The notes under the pieces: generated by a model | What the model was told of the DNA's origin: nothing | The model's input: the letters and a program-made list of their open reading frames with translations, nothing else | The model's database searches: none | Part shown: positions 47,870-63,942 of the stretch, piece after piece | How positions within the stretch are numbered: position 1 is the stretch's first letter | How the letters are laid out: every line of letters starts with the position of its first letter | From: Paralichthys olivaceus | Lineage: Eukaryota > Chordata > Actinopteri > Pleuronectiformes > Paralichthyidae | Length of the DNA: 64,000 bases | Direction of reading: 5' to 3' | Assembly: GCF_024713975.1 (NCBI RefSeq) | Contig: NC_091116.1 | Span: forward strand, 4,922,463-4,986,462 | Position numbers and translations under genes: made by a program

Positions 47870-48919
47870 AGAAAGGTGATTTTTTATTACATGATTTTTC
47901 ACCCTATGCACAAATGTGTTTGTGTTCTAGTTATGTACAATCACATGATGAAGTTATACGGTTACATGACAGATTCAATCAAACCAACAATGGCAGGAGT
48001 ATATCTATATATATATATATATAATAAAATATGTTTTTGTGGAGAGGGGTGGGGCAAGTGGGTGTCAGTATCAGCACAATCTGTAAGGCATCGAGAACTG
48101 TTATTGGCTCACACGCACACGTGCCACTCAGCTTGTTCAGTGGATACGACTGGATTCACACCTGAACTTCAAACGTTTGGATGTTGCGTCGAGAGAAGAA
48201 ACTGCGACTGGACGTGTAAACTTAGTGGCGTTAATGAGAAAAAGACACTTTCCTAGATAACAGAGAAGAACAGCGGTGGACGACAGCGAGAGTCCAGCAT
48301 CAAACACTGCCCTCCACTACATCCATAGCGACAAGATGATTCATAGGTAGAGTTTACAATTTGGTGATATGATTGGTTTATCTAAGTTTAGAACTTAAAC
48401 CTTAAATATTGTTGTTATTCACCACAATACAGCAGCAATGTTCTAACCACGGACTGTATATAAAGATGGACAACATGACTGCTCCCCTAAAGTGATAAAT
48501 CCATCCTCTGAGCGTTACTGCACAGACTCTGTCCCCAAATGTAAAAAAGGCAGCGCTCGTATTCAAGATTTTCTGGCTTCATTTCTGGATAGTGGAAAGA
48601 AGTGGAGAAGCATCATCCATCTTTATAAACAGTTTATGTCCGAGCAGACACTGTGCAGAAAGGGGGCACTTTTACGTTCTATAAAAATAATTTTGTTGAG
48701 TCCTGTACTCATACTTGGTTATTAAAAGTTGTCTGTAGATTTCCTGTGAGTTGGGAGGTTTAAAAATGAATGCAGTGCCATGGCATTCGTCCAAGTACAG
48801 CAGTAGCAGTACTGGCAGATTTTCACGTACCATCATCTATGCGTGCATGTTGTTCACTCAGTTGTGACCGGACACAACCACACTGTCTACACCCATGATC
48901 CACAGCAGCGGCTCCACGG
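47870..48919 (-). other. fdx1: Probable fdx1 3' UTR
   Basis: No ORF supported. A minus-strand AATAAA is read from TTTATT at about 47883-47888, roughly 330 bases from the arhgap20 poly(A) signal. Confidence 0.45.
48446..48641. mobile_element. MITE-like element with inverted ends, copy 2
   Basis: Left end ACCACGGACTGTATATAAAG, then ATGGACAACATG; right end CATCCATCTTTATAAACAGT. It lies in the presumed fdx1 3' UTR and is shorter than copy 1. A solo end (TATATACAGTCTATAG) is at about 30526-30542. Confidence 0.7.
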
Positions 48920-51903
48920 TTAACCAGATCCATCTTTGCTTTGTCGGATGTCGGCTACGCTCTCTGGAACCCTGGCCACCATTCCCTCCAGAGACTTCGT
49001 CAGGCAGATCTGACAGCCCAGACGAGATCTGATGAGGAAATGGGGAGTTACTCTACATCCAAGTGTTGAAACTAGATGCCAGTCACTTTTCCTGTTTCGT
49101 CTAAAATTAATATGCTAGTTTGGAAATGATAAGATTGGTTTTGTCTGCAGCATTTTGACTCTTATGTATTAACACCCGTCCTTAGTGATGTGGTCACAGA
49201 AGGACCACCTGTTCAGCTGACAACCTTTGACTCGCTTCAGTTTAATAATAAATCAAATGAAGTGCTACGCTTCTCAGTGACCTAACATTGACACAAATTA
49301 CATACTTGATTATATGCATATGCAGCGGGGCAGTGATATCCGATCATAAAGTGAGCACATTCAGGATATATTTTAAAAGCACAAACAGAGGAGAAGTTTA
49401 GTGACAACTGCTTTCTGAGTTGTCTGTCAGTGCTTATAGTATTTTTAATACTGAAATACAGTTATTAAATGCAGCTGAGCAACGTTTTTTAATTTAAAGA
49501 ACATGTTTATAGTTTTTAGCAGGTCTGAAAACATCTGAGTTAAAACCTTAGGTGAGCCCTTATCCCACAAATCCTGCTGTTCCTCCAGTCCTCAGATTGT
49601 GCAGGCCCCGGAAACACTTTGTTGCAGTTGTATGCAAACAATACTGATGAAGCCCTAAGTTAAAGGGATGAACAAGCATTGACTCTCAATAAAAAATCCC
49701 AATTGTGTAAAAACACCAATTCGTATGTGTGCGCCTGTGTCTATGTGTGTGTGTTTCCTTACGTGTCAGACAGGCCATATGCTAAGTCCAGCATGTCTAG
49801 CTCCTCATCTGTGACCGGCCCCAGATTCTTGTAAACATCCTCGTCAAAGATTAGATGGCACGTGGAGCACGCCAGCGTCCCCTCACACGCTCCTACAGCA
49901 CACAAATACACATTTTTAACACTAGATGATGGATGAGATCAAGCTCATCTACACACATCTTGTCCTGCGAAAGAGAAGCTTTGACCTCACAAATGCAATG
50001 TTTAAATGTGCATATACACATGTATGTGAGTGTGCCTACATACCAAAGCCATCAAAATCAAGGTCTTCATTAATAACGACATCAAGCAGTGAGTCTCCAG
50101 GGGAACCCTTCACTGTGACCTTCTCCCCGTCTCTGTTGATGAAGTGAACTGTCACCTTGTTGTCTGACCTGAGCAACATGCATGAGAGAAAACATAACAG
50201 GTTATTCATTTACTTTTTTTTTTTTTAAAGAAATATGATTCACATTTTAAAACAATAATATGTTATGAGATATTTGTAGTAAATTTTCACACAGCACTGT
50301 TTCGCAACAATCCACTGCCCTCTAGTGGTCAGAGCTGATCATTACACTTCAAAATTTCTGGGGGAAGACTTATCTTATTATTTATTAACATAAATATAGT
50401 GACTCACAGATTCCACCAGATTTGTATAAAGCTGCATTTTTAGACAGTGGGTAATTTCTGCAGTGTAAATGAATTGAATGCAGCACAATACTATGAATAA
50501 AATCTCAAGTCATCCAGCTCTCATAAAATAAAACACCCCAAAACACTGAAAATCTGCCCGATTTTTGTCATTACTGAAAAAATTTATAAAATTATAATCT
50601 AAAGCCACTTGACTTCTTTAATTCCATGACTTTCCATAAACTAATTACAAAATTAATTTCAGTTCATACTGTTCCTGTTGTGTCCCCTGAAATTCCCCGG
50701 CCATAAACAGTGAACTCAGTGACCTTCTGGAAAACTCAAAGATCAGTGGAAACCATACATAATCTGCTTTAAAAGAAAAACACCAAAAAAATGCAATGTC
50801 TAAGGCTATTACTGCCTTAAACTGCATCGGACGCCAAGTGGATTTCTGAAAATGATTGCTATTAAAGGGTCAGGGTCAGTGTCGCTCATCTGACGTGAGC
50901 ACATGGGGACGGTGTCAGCCGGTTTAGGGGCGGCATGCCAAACCAAACCTTCAACCTGAGCAGCAAGTCAAGAGGCATTGCTCAATTTGACAGGCTGTTT
51001 GGCCCTGGGAAACCCCGGCCTTGGTCCAAAGCCTTGTACCTGCACACATGGATGGATCACTTCAGCCTGACGGATACAGCTGCAGCAACTTATTCTGATG
51101 TTTGTGATAATGTGGCAAAAACACAAACCAAGCTGTCCCGATCACCGCCCCAAAGACAGACCTGACTGAAGTGTGTCATCTCACCAATATTCTTTTATCT
51201 TATTCTATTTTCATTTCCTTTACCTCTTGATCTCTTTGCCTCTTTTATTCTACTCCTTTTAATTTAGCTACCTCTACCTCTGTGTATTAAAAGTACTTTA
51301 TAAATAAAACTGCCTTGCTTTATGACCACTGGCCAAACAATGTATTTGCATTAGAGAATCAACTGTCAGAAAGTACAAGCAGTTGATATTTAAATAAAGT
51401 AAATTCTGGTGCTTCCATTACATCTGTTCTGTGTACTTTATATAAAGTTAAGCAAATAAAATGATAATGTTTGGTGGAATCGGTTTACCCGATCTACTTG
51501 ATCTTCAGCCTGATGTGTACTCATAGCAAGGGTCAGGTAGAATTGCCTGTTTTCTGAATGGAGTTCCACACACTTTTCCATAATGGTCAAAACTTTCTAC
51601 GTTCTTTCCCGTTAATAAACATTTTTGGTCGTTTTGCTCTTGTTGAGGCTTAAGAACAGATGATGTGACACCTTGTAAAGTCCTATGAGACTAATTGTGA
51701 TTTATGAATATGGGCTATACTAATAAAATGAGGTGGTTGAGTTCCTCCGCGGTGAAAGCGACTAACCTGAGCGGCCGCGTGCCGCTGGTGAACCCCCTCA
51801 GCCCCGTCAGCCAGGAGCCCGAAGCCACCGCCGCCGTCGTCCGCGAGTAATCCCGTAACCGGACCGGAGCCAGCAGCCTCCTCAGTCCTGTCACCAAAGC
51901 CAT
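48920..51903 (-). CDS. fdx1: FDX1, mitochondrial [2Fe-2S] ferredoxin (adrenodoxin type)
   Basis: Carries electrons from ferredoxin reductase to mitochondrial P450s for steroid synthesis and has roles in protein lipoylation. Four exons, 5' to 3' on the minus strand: 51903-51767, 50168-50044, 49892-49763, 49028-48920; these join to 166 residues. Residues 1 to about 45 are an arginine-rich mitochondrial targeting sequence ([20 protein letters not shown]). The mature part starts [15 protein letters not shown]. The cluster cysteines are in [11 protein letters not shown] and LGCQIC, with the acidic partner-binding helix [14 protein letters not shown] between. The end is KDGSG. The start at 51903 gives the usual presequence length. 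FDX1 rather than FDX2 is supported by the motifs and by the convergent arhgap20 neighbour. Confidence 0.93.
50169..51766 (-). other. fdx1 intron 1
   Basis: Contains a CTCF-like site at 50315-50328 and a chance 76-codon frame at 50935-51165; nothing else supported. Confidence 0.5.
50315..50328. promoter_or_regulatory. CTCF-consensus motif
   Basis: CTGCCCTCTAGTGG is the reverse complement of CCACTAGAGGGCAG, a full match to the core CTCF consensus. It lies in fdx1 intron 1. Occupancy is not known. Confidence 0.5.
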
Positions 51904-53383
51904 TTCTCGGACACACGGGAGGATGGAGCAACGCGACACGCGGGCGGGTTCAGTTGACAGCGAGGAAGCGGCACTTTTCTCGAGCTTTTCAGCGGAGAGA
52001 CTCCCCGGAGCTGGCTTCAACGACCGAGTTAGCTTAGCTTTGGCTAGGCTAGATGTTTTAGCTGCAGGACGTCACTGTGTCACCGACATTACGTAACGTG
52101 TCACCGGCGGCAGCTGCTCGTTGTTTGTCCCGCAGGCGATTCGCTCATTGTGCTGCGGTCGTGAAACTAAAGCTGCAGCTTCACTGCTAAAAATTAATGA
52201 GATCAAATTTGAAGGCAAACGTCCCCGAGGAGTTTCCTGACAACAAGAGGAAGTGCTTTCACCGTTAGCGTAACAGCACGACTTTCTGTCAGGGCTCAAA
52301 AAATAAAAGCTTTACCCAACAAAGTACTGCAATTTAACGCAGGTAAATCACTCAGAAGTTAAACCGTGTTAATCGTAAGTTTATATTAATCCTATTTCCT
52401 ATATAGGGACACATTTATCGCTATTCAAATCAGCAGTTTTTTTTAATTTAGACTTTTATTTTCAAGTTGTTCCCCCCAGCTTCCTGCTGTCGCTAACTGA
52501 GGCACGTGTTTACGTAACTTTGCCAAAGAGTTTGTGTTTTTTTTATTTTTTTTTGTTATCAGAGAAGTTTTTCTGATGTTTTTTCGTTTTTGGCAGATCA
52601 TACATTTTTTGGACCTTTACTCTCTTCTCTCCTGCCAAGATTATCACAAAGAAAATAAAGACTTTAGACTTTAAAATAAAGTTTCAAAACAGGCAGCCCC
52701 TCGACACATGATGAGTTAATCAAGGTAGAAACAGCTTTTATCAACAGTGAGGATTTCACACAGGCTATTGACATTCTATATTATCTATATTTCCTTTATG
52801 GAGCTGATTTCATTTTGATACATCCATCAGCACTGAGACTGGGTTATTTTTATTTTCAAATTACTGATCAGTGAATTCTGCCACTGCTTATATATTCCCA
52901 ACAACATCAAAACCCATCATTCACTGTCACATATACACACATGTTGTAATCTCCCCTGTTCACAAGTATTGATTGAGCTGCCTTCGATTAAACCAAGTGC
53001 CGTTCACCATCGATATACTTGCAAGACCCAGAAAACAGGATGTGTACACCATAGCTTGACGTCACAGGACAACTACTGACAGCCTGCTCTTTATTAGCTG
53101 TTATATCAGCGTTGTGTTCAAGACTTTATCAGGCAACACTGATAAGTGCATCAAATATGAGTGATCATCTGTGGGAGATAAAGATTAATGAATGATCACA
53201 TTCAAAGTGAAGGGTTGACATATTAATGAGAAACCTTTTCTGTCTGACTTGCTCAGTGTGTCACACCTGTCTCAGGTAAGCAACACACAATTCACTTAAC
53301 CTACGGAGCTGAAAGAGAACACTACAAACTTAATGTGATAGGTTGCATTTGTCCAGTGTTGCTCTGTGTCTTCTGTTGACAGG
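51904..53383. other. fdx1-lectin divergent intergenic region
   Basis: CpG-containing stretch upstream of fdx1 (51904-52320), a plausible promoter. Towards the lectin gene a donor CTCAG|GTAAGC at 53275 suggests a non-coding first exon, with an acceptor GTTGACAG|G directly before the ATG at 53384. Confidence 0.45.
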
Positions 53384-56300
53384 ATGTTCAGGTTCGTGCT
53401 GCTACTCCTGACAGTGTCAGGTAAGATGACTAAGTCTCTCAGTGTTCATTTGATACACTAAGTGTAGAGGTAAAACGTCTTGATAGTTCCTATCTTATTT
53501 TGTTACTGGATTTATTGGATGCTTTAATTTGCTCACTGAAATATGAGAATTGTTACCAACTGAAACAAATTACTAAAATGATAACCCATGAAAGAATTAA
53601 GTAGGTTATAACAAGTTATTAACACAATTGCTGACTTAAATTTGAAAAATCCTAATGTATTACCAATCGGAATAAAATGTTTTAGTCTTTCCAAAAATGT
53701 TCTTTTTTTGATATAGATTAAGTCATTCTCTTGTTTGTTTGATCCTGAACACTCTTCACATTGATATTTTCATTACAGATCTTGATTCTTCAATTTGTCC
53801 TGTGGAAATTACAATAGCAAGATAATCTTTTCCCATTTCTACAAAGAAGTAATTGTTTGATATTTCCACATCATAATTAATTGTGGCTTTATGGGTTGTT
53901 TCCAAAGCAGAAACATTATGGCAAACAATAGTTTTATCATAACAGCTGACCTCCAGTGTCTGTGCAGAAATTAAACTTTGACCATCAGTGATTTATTACA
54001 TAGTAAAAGAAAAGCTATATAAATTCATCTGGAACAAAAGTTAATAATTGATATGTAAGGCTAGACCGTTATTTGTCATCTTCAAAGGGTTTTTGTTAAA
54101 TCTGCAAGGAGGTCTTAGATTCCTTCAACCAATATCACAGGTCTTCCTTTCTGCCTGTACGTCAACATCTCTAACAGTGAATTAGCAGGACGAGTTGTTT
54201 GCATGATCCTCAGTGTGAATGGGTTTTTAACGATGAACCTAACCTTTCGCAGGCCTCCAAGCCATCCCAATTGCAGTCCTTCGAGGTCTGCAGAAGACAT
54301 CTTCAACCTACCAGCTCCCCGATGGCTTTCAAAAGGGCATCGAACATGCTGACATCCATCGACCCATTCCAGACAGCTTCAGACAAGGTACAGAGCTCTC
54401 CGGAAGGCTCCTTGTTGACCTCAACACTGGCCTGGTGCAAGACAACATCGGTGAGTTTAATTATGGAAACACTGATTAGCCCCAAATCTAAAAAAAACAA
54501 ACAATGGGTGCAATTAGGTCATTTCTGCATTTTGTCCTCTAGCTGTCATCAGCCCCTTTCTTGGGAATGGGTTTGGAGAGATGGAGAGAAGACACTGGCC
54601 GACAGATGAGAGTGAGGAAGCTTTGAAGTTACATTTATTTATAAGATTTTATTTCTAGGAAGATAAATGTAATTTATTCTCCAAAATCTTCAGCTTTTAC
54701 AAATGAACAATATCAATAAACTGTACTTAAAAATTAATTTAGAGGCCCTCTGTCTTCCAGTCCCTGTTGATGTTCCAGCACAGAAGAATGGTGATGGTTG
54801 GGTGCGGGTGGAGGTACCCACTGAAAATCATCTCCCAGATGGTTTCAGACAGGGAACTGAGCCAGAGATGTTGATCCAAGATGGTTTCAGACAGGGAACC
54901 AAACATGCTCATAAGATCCCAGCAGGCTTTAGGCAAGGAACTGAACCCTTCAAGTCTATCCCAGATGGTTTCAGACAGGGAACCGAACCCTTCAAGTCTA
55001 TCCCAGATGGTTTCAGACAGGGAACCGAACCCTTCAAGTCTATCCCAGATGGTTTCAGACAGGGAACCGAACCCTTCAAGTCTATCCCAGATGGTTTCAG
55101 ACAGGGAACCGAACCCTTCAAGTCTATCCCAGATGGTTTCAGACAGGGAACCGAACCCTTCAAGTCTATCCCAGATGGTTTCAGACAGGGAACCGAACCC
55201 TTCAAGTCTATCCCAGATGGTTTCAGACAGGGAACCGAACCCTTCAAGTCTATCCCAGATGGTTTCAGACAGGGAACTGAACCCTTCAAGTCTATCCCAG
55301 ATGGTTTCAGACAGGGAACCGAACCCTTCAAGTCTATCCCAGATGGTTTCAGACAGGGAACTGAACCCTTCAAGTCTATCCCAGATGGTTTCAGACAGGG
55401 AACTGAACCCTTCAAGTCTATCCCAGATGGTTCCAGACAGGGAACAGAACCCTCTGCCTCTAGAATCCAAACACATACAGTATCTTGTAAGGGGGAGGTC
55501 ATCAATGGAAACTGCTATGAGTTCAACCCCACACAAATGGCCTTCCAGGATGCACAGGTTAGACAATCTACAGCAAGACTACTTTGTGACTCTTCAAATT
55601 GAATCTCACAATTTTTTTCTGTGTCCTTTTATTCCAGGTCATCTGCAGAGCTCTTGCCCCAAATGCTGAGCTTGCATCTGTAACCAGCAGCGATTTGCAT
55701 TCTCGCCTAGTTTCCCTGGTGACCAAGGGTGGTGAGAAAAACCCAGTGTTGACCTGGCTGGGAGGCACCATCAAGGCAAGATCATTTTCACTGACAGTTA
55801 CAGTAATTACACATATTCTGAAGTGTTAAATATTAATAGCATGATATTTTAGTTAACTTTCCGTATATCACCATTTTTATACAATGGCTCTCTGAGTATG
55901 ACACCAGCAGTCTGGTCCTGTGGCACTGAATGGAGGCCAAGGAGAGTGTCATCAGATATGTTATCAACAAGACAGATAGTGTTATTCTTACCTTGGTAAA
56001 ACATTGACCTGTGAACTTTTATTTAGAAACCATCCATATGTTTATGTCCTGTTGCTAAGTGAGACCAGAATGCAAAAAAAGTGAAATGGGAAAAAGGTCT
56101 ATTATTTGGAGTCAAATAGATTTTTGTAAATTTGACAAATTATAAGGGACTGAATTTTATGCCTTTTTATTTCTAATCTATAAAATGATGAAGGGATATA
56201 TATATTTTTTTCATGCACTATATTATTTACTATCAGTTACAAGTTACAAGAGACACTGATTTCAATCTTGACTACCAAAATTATTAAAATACAACTAATT

Positions 56301-57139
56301 TACAATATTAACTGCCTACATTGAGTACTTTTACTTTTGATAATTTGAACACAAAGCTTTTTGAAGGTAAGGGCAATAATGTTGGAAATATCAAAGAGTA
56401 TAGTGAGGCTTTGCTACTTTTACTGATGTGAAGGATCGGAGTGCTTCCTGTAAATTGTGTGAAACAAGCTTATATGTCTACATATTTTTGACATACCATA
56501 TGCGTGTTGCCCACCTCAGAACCAGAAGGCATCATGGGTGGACGGCTCAGAATGGAGTTACAGTGACTGGAAGCCGGGCCACCCCAACATTCGCAGTGAC
56601 AAACCTGTTTGTTTGGAGATGTTCCAGATAGGTGGGACCACACTCTAACTCACACACAACACAAACACACACGGCCAATGTGCAAAGGCAGCATTTCTCT
56701 GTATCGGACAAAGAGGCCACTGAAGTGCAACTATAAGTTGAGGTCTTAGTAATAAAAAGGAGCCTTGTTCAATTCAATACAATCAGGGGTTGTGTTAATG
56801 TGGTTGTTACAAGTTCTGGTATGTGCTTGTGTTATAAAACCACTCTTTTAGCTGACTATTAATTAAAGGGTTAAGCTCAGATAACTGCAGGGATAAAAGT
56901 ATTACATGCATTATGAAAGACTGTAAACTGAGTTTATTAGGGTCCTGACCATTTTCTTCGCTTTAAATACCAATTTCTTAAAAACTTGATCTAAGGAATA
57001 TCCTTAAGAACATGTGTTTTGTCTGGCAAGCCAACCATTCAATCTGTCCCTACCCTGTTCTGCAGATGAGAGCTGGTGGACGGCTGCTGACTGTGACCTG
57101 AGGAGAGCATCCATCTGCTCGTACCCAATCATTCTGTGA
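53384..57139 (+). CDS. Secreted C-type-lectin-domain protein with 14-residue tandem repeats
   Basis: Seven coding exons join in frame to 474 residues: 53384-53420, 54253-54450, 54543-54611, 54761-55557, 55638-55775, 56520-56631, 57066-57139. A signal peptide (MFRFVLLLLTVSGLQA) precedes a region with 17 copies of a PDGFRQGTEP-type motif: two loose copies in exon 2, three loose and twelve near-identical in exon 4. The C-terminal 130 residues (from about 344) are a long-form C-type lectin domain with six cysteines, WLGG, WVDGSEWSYSDW and ASICSY. The Ca2+/sugar motifs (EPN or QPD, WND) are absent. The domain resembles eosinophil major basic protein/PRG2 and fish ladderlectin-like proteins. The repeat region matches no family I know. 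Intron 5 uses a GC donor (AAG|GCAAGA). AATAAA is at 57220. Function is unknown. Confidence 0.85.
54949..55452 (+). repeat. 42-bp coding tandem repeat, twelve exact-length copies
   Basis: Twelve units of 42 bases, each coding FKSIPDGFRQGTEP (the last has S for F after DG and is followed by SAS). Apart from that, the differences seen are synonymous, at the threonine codon (ACC, ACT or ACA). Three looser units lie at about 54829-54948. Confidence 0.97.
55776..56519 (+). other. Lectin gene intron 5 (GC-AG)
   Basis: Starts GCAAGA and ends CACCTCAG. No other feature seen. Confidence 0.6.
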
Positions 57140-57339
57140 AGACCACAAAGAAACAAATACAAGAGAGTTAACATCTTGATCTCTCTTGCAGACAACATAG
57201 TCTCTTGTTTGTCTCCTTGAATAAAACTTTAAGATTTTATCTGCGTGCGTTTGTTTCCTCACCTTAGCCGAAGCAGTCACTCTTCATTCTTCTTTATACT
57301 GTAAATATCTAAGCCACCCATTTATATTAAATTTAGACA

Positions 57340-58151
57340 AGACTTTAATTTTTAATAATCATTTCCACTTGTGTATACAAAGCAGTTTGTACAGATTAGG
57401 GAGCCAAGTTAAAACAATTTGTTACAATTTAGTACCTGGAAAGTGCAAAAGTACATTTCAAATAAGACGAAATAAAAATCATGCTGTACAATATATATAC
57501 CGTATTCATAAATAATCACAGATATACACACATCCATTTGGTGACAATCACAGAGAAGAGTTGCGAAGACACAAAATAGTACTTTTTTGAATTCGCTTTT
57601 AAGTCCTATTGTTTTGGTTCCCCATGAAAAATGGTGGAGGTTTAACTTGTGGAATGCTGCTTTGATTTTTGATTTACAGGGACGATACGCTTCAGGCTTC
57701 AGTAATGAAAGAAACAACAACCTCTAATCTAACATCACACAGGGATAAAGGCACTCCGTTTGTTGCAGTCGTGGAACAACTCAAACAGTGGTCTTTTGTC
57801 TGAATGACAAACGTGGACGAATGAAAGACATAAATCTCATAAAGATGGACACAGATTGGTCTTTGCACGATGCTTTGCTGTGACATTTAAATAAGGACTA
57901 AATACAAAATCACATAAAAAAAAGAGAGAGAGAAGAAGAGAGAACCATTAGAGCAACCCTGTGTCCAATGCCAAACCCACAAGAGAGCCAAAAGCAACCA
58001 GGGGGCTGCTGACGCTCACAAAATCAGAGACACCATATCAACATGTATGATGAAATCAAGAATTTGAATATAAAAAAATAAACACGCCTCAGTAGCATGT
58101 CCTCTCTCACACACACTCTCTCACACACACTCTCTCTCACACACACACACA

Positions 58152-58242
<91 letters not shown>

Positions 58243-59853
58243 TTATGGTGCAAAAATAGGAATCATCACAATCTCACCCACAGACAAGTCATGCTGTGGT
58301 TTGTGTGTGATTCAGACGTGACAAGAGTAAAGACACAAGAGCAACACGTCCCACCTGAACAACTTCTTGATGCCCCGGATATAAAAAAAAAAAAATCCTC
58401 TGAAAACATTCTCTGCACAATGAGCAGGTAGGAGAATAAGATGTTAAAAAAAATAAATGTTGGAACAGGCAAAAGCAGTTTGAAGGAAAGGAGAGAGAGT
58501 AAGGGTGCATTTACTCTCCCAGCTAATCTACAGGAGGACGGAGATACAGCAGAGGGCTGATTGAGCAACATTTAACACAAAAAACAGGAAGAAATCATCA
58601 ACAGGCACCCGGCGATGGATCTATATTGCTGTTTACACTGACATTTCATAGAGCCCTTGAGGATTTCTTATTTCTCCTTCTTTTCCAGGTGTCTGAATAG
58701 TCAGAAGAGTTTTTAAAATGTGCCTGTCTGTATATTCAGGAGATGAAAGTGAGATTTAAAAAATAAATGCTACTTTTACTTATAAATAAACATGGATTCA
58801 AGTAATTTAAAAAACATTCTATGAAGTACGGAGGGATATGTGTGACACGACAACTGCTTTGATAAAACTTCACATGGAAACTTTAGAATGTAGTGTTTCA
58901 CCTTTTTTTAATCTTACAAAACTATATCTTAAGAGACGTGCTAGCACAAAAGACAAATGCTATCTCGTGCAGGTTTGTTTCTTGAACAAAACAAGTCACA
59001 GATGTCATAACATTTCAAAAAAGACCATCTCCATCACTGTGTCTCCTACCTAACCTCAAAATGGGCCGAGACCACCATGTGTACAAACAGATACCAAGTT
59101 GCACATGTATAAATTTGTCAAAATAAAAAAATCCACCAAAAAAATGAAGATATGAAAATCACATATAAAAGCCCATGGGAAAGGCAGAGAGTTTGGTCTT
59201 ATGAGTGATGGAGCTGTCTTACTGCATAAGGCTGCTGTGTGCCAGCTTTGAGGCAATGAAAAGTCTCGGCCTAAAGAGCATAGACCCGCCTGTCTGCATC
59301 CATGGCAAACTAAGGGGGGGCAACAAGGCCACTTGAAACTATATCTTTATCTAGAGCATGGTAACACACTGCGGACACAAACTCTCAAACACACACACAC
59401 ACTCTCTTGCAGTTAGCTGACAGATCCTATCCGATTTAGAGAATTTGCAGTGCCTATGTCAACAGGCTCCTGCAGCAGAAACAATATTGTGTAGTGTGAT
59501 GTAAATGAATCAATGAGAAGCTGAGGGATGAAGAGAGAAGTCATGGGGTAGTGGTGAGGTGGTGCTCAGGCTGGTGCTACTGTTAAATTTGAACGACAAC
59601 GCCAGCGCTGTACGGTCAATCCAACGCAAGAACACATGCACAGACACATGTATGTGCACACTCTGTGATAATTGATGCTCAGGCACCTCAAAGCATCTTT
59701 CCACTGCCCATTAAAACTGTGGAAAGGTGCTGGAGGAACAGAGGGGGAGTTCCTAAGGATAGAATGAGGCAACGTGTTTGGTGACAAACCGGGTGAGGAA
59801 TGCAGGATGTGCGTGGAGTAGGAGGGTTTAGGGATATTGGGGACTGGGATGGG
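57340..59853 (-). other. nbeal1: Probable nbeal1 3' UTR
   Basis: No coding frame after the nbeal1 stop. On the minus strand an ATTAAA variant signal is read at about 57344-57349. It contains the (CT)n/(CA)n tract at 58100-58240. Confidence 0.4.
58100..58240. repeat. (CT)n/(CA)n compound microsatellite
   Basis: Mixed CT and CA runs, ending with about 58 bases of CA. Confidence 0.95.

Positions 59854-63942
<4,089 letters not shown>

Noticed and set aside
48492-48725. 77-codon plus-strand ORF
   Set aside because: Lies across the MITE-like element at 48446-48641.
50935-51165. 76-codon ORF in fdx1 intron 1
   Set aside because: No domain and no flanking exon signals.
54739-55566. Antisense 275- and 198-codon ORFs
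   Set aside because: By-product of a 42-bp unit with no stops in those frames; no splice signals or start context.
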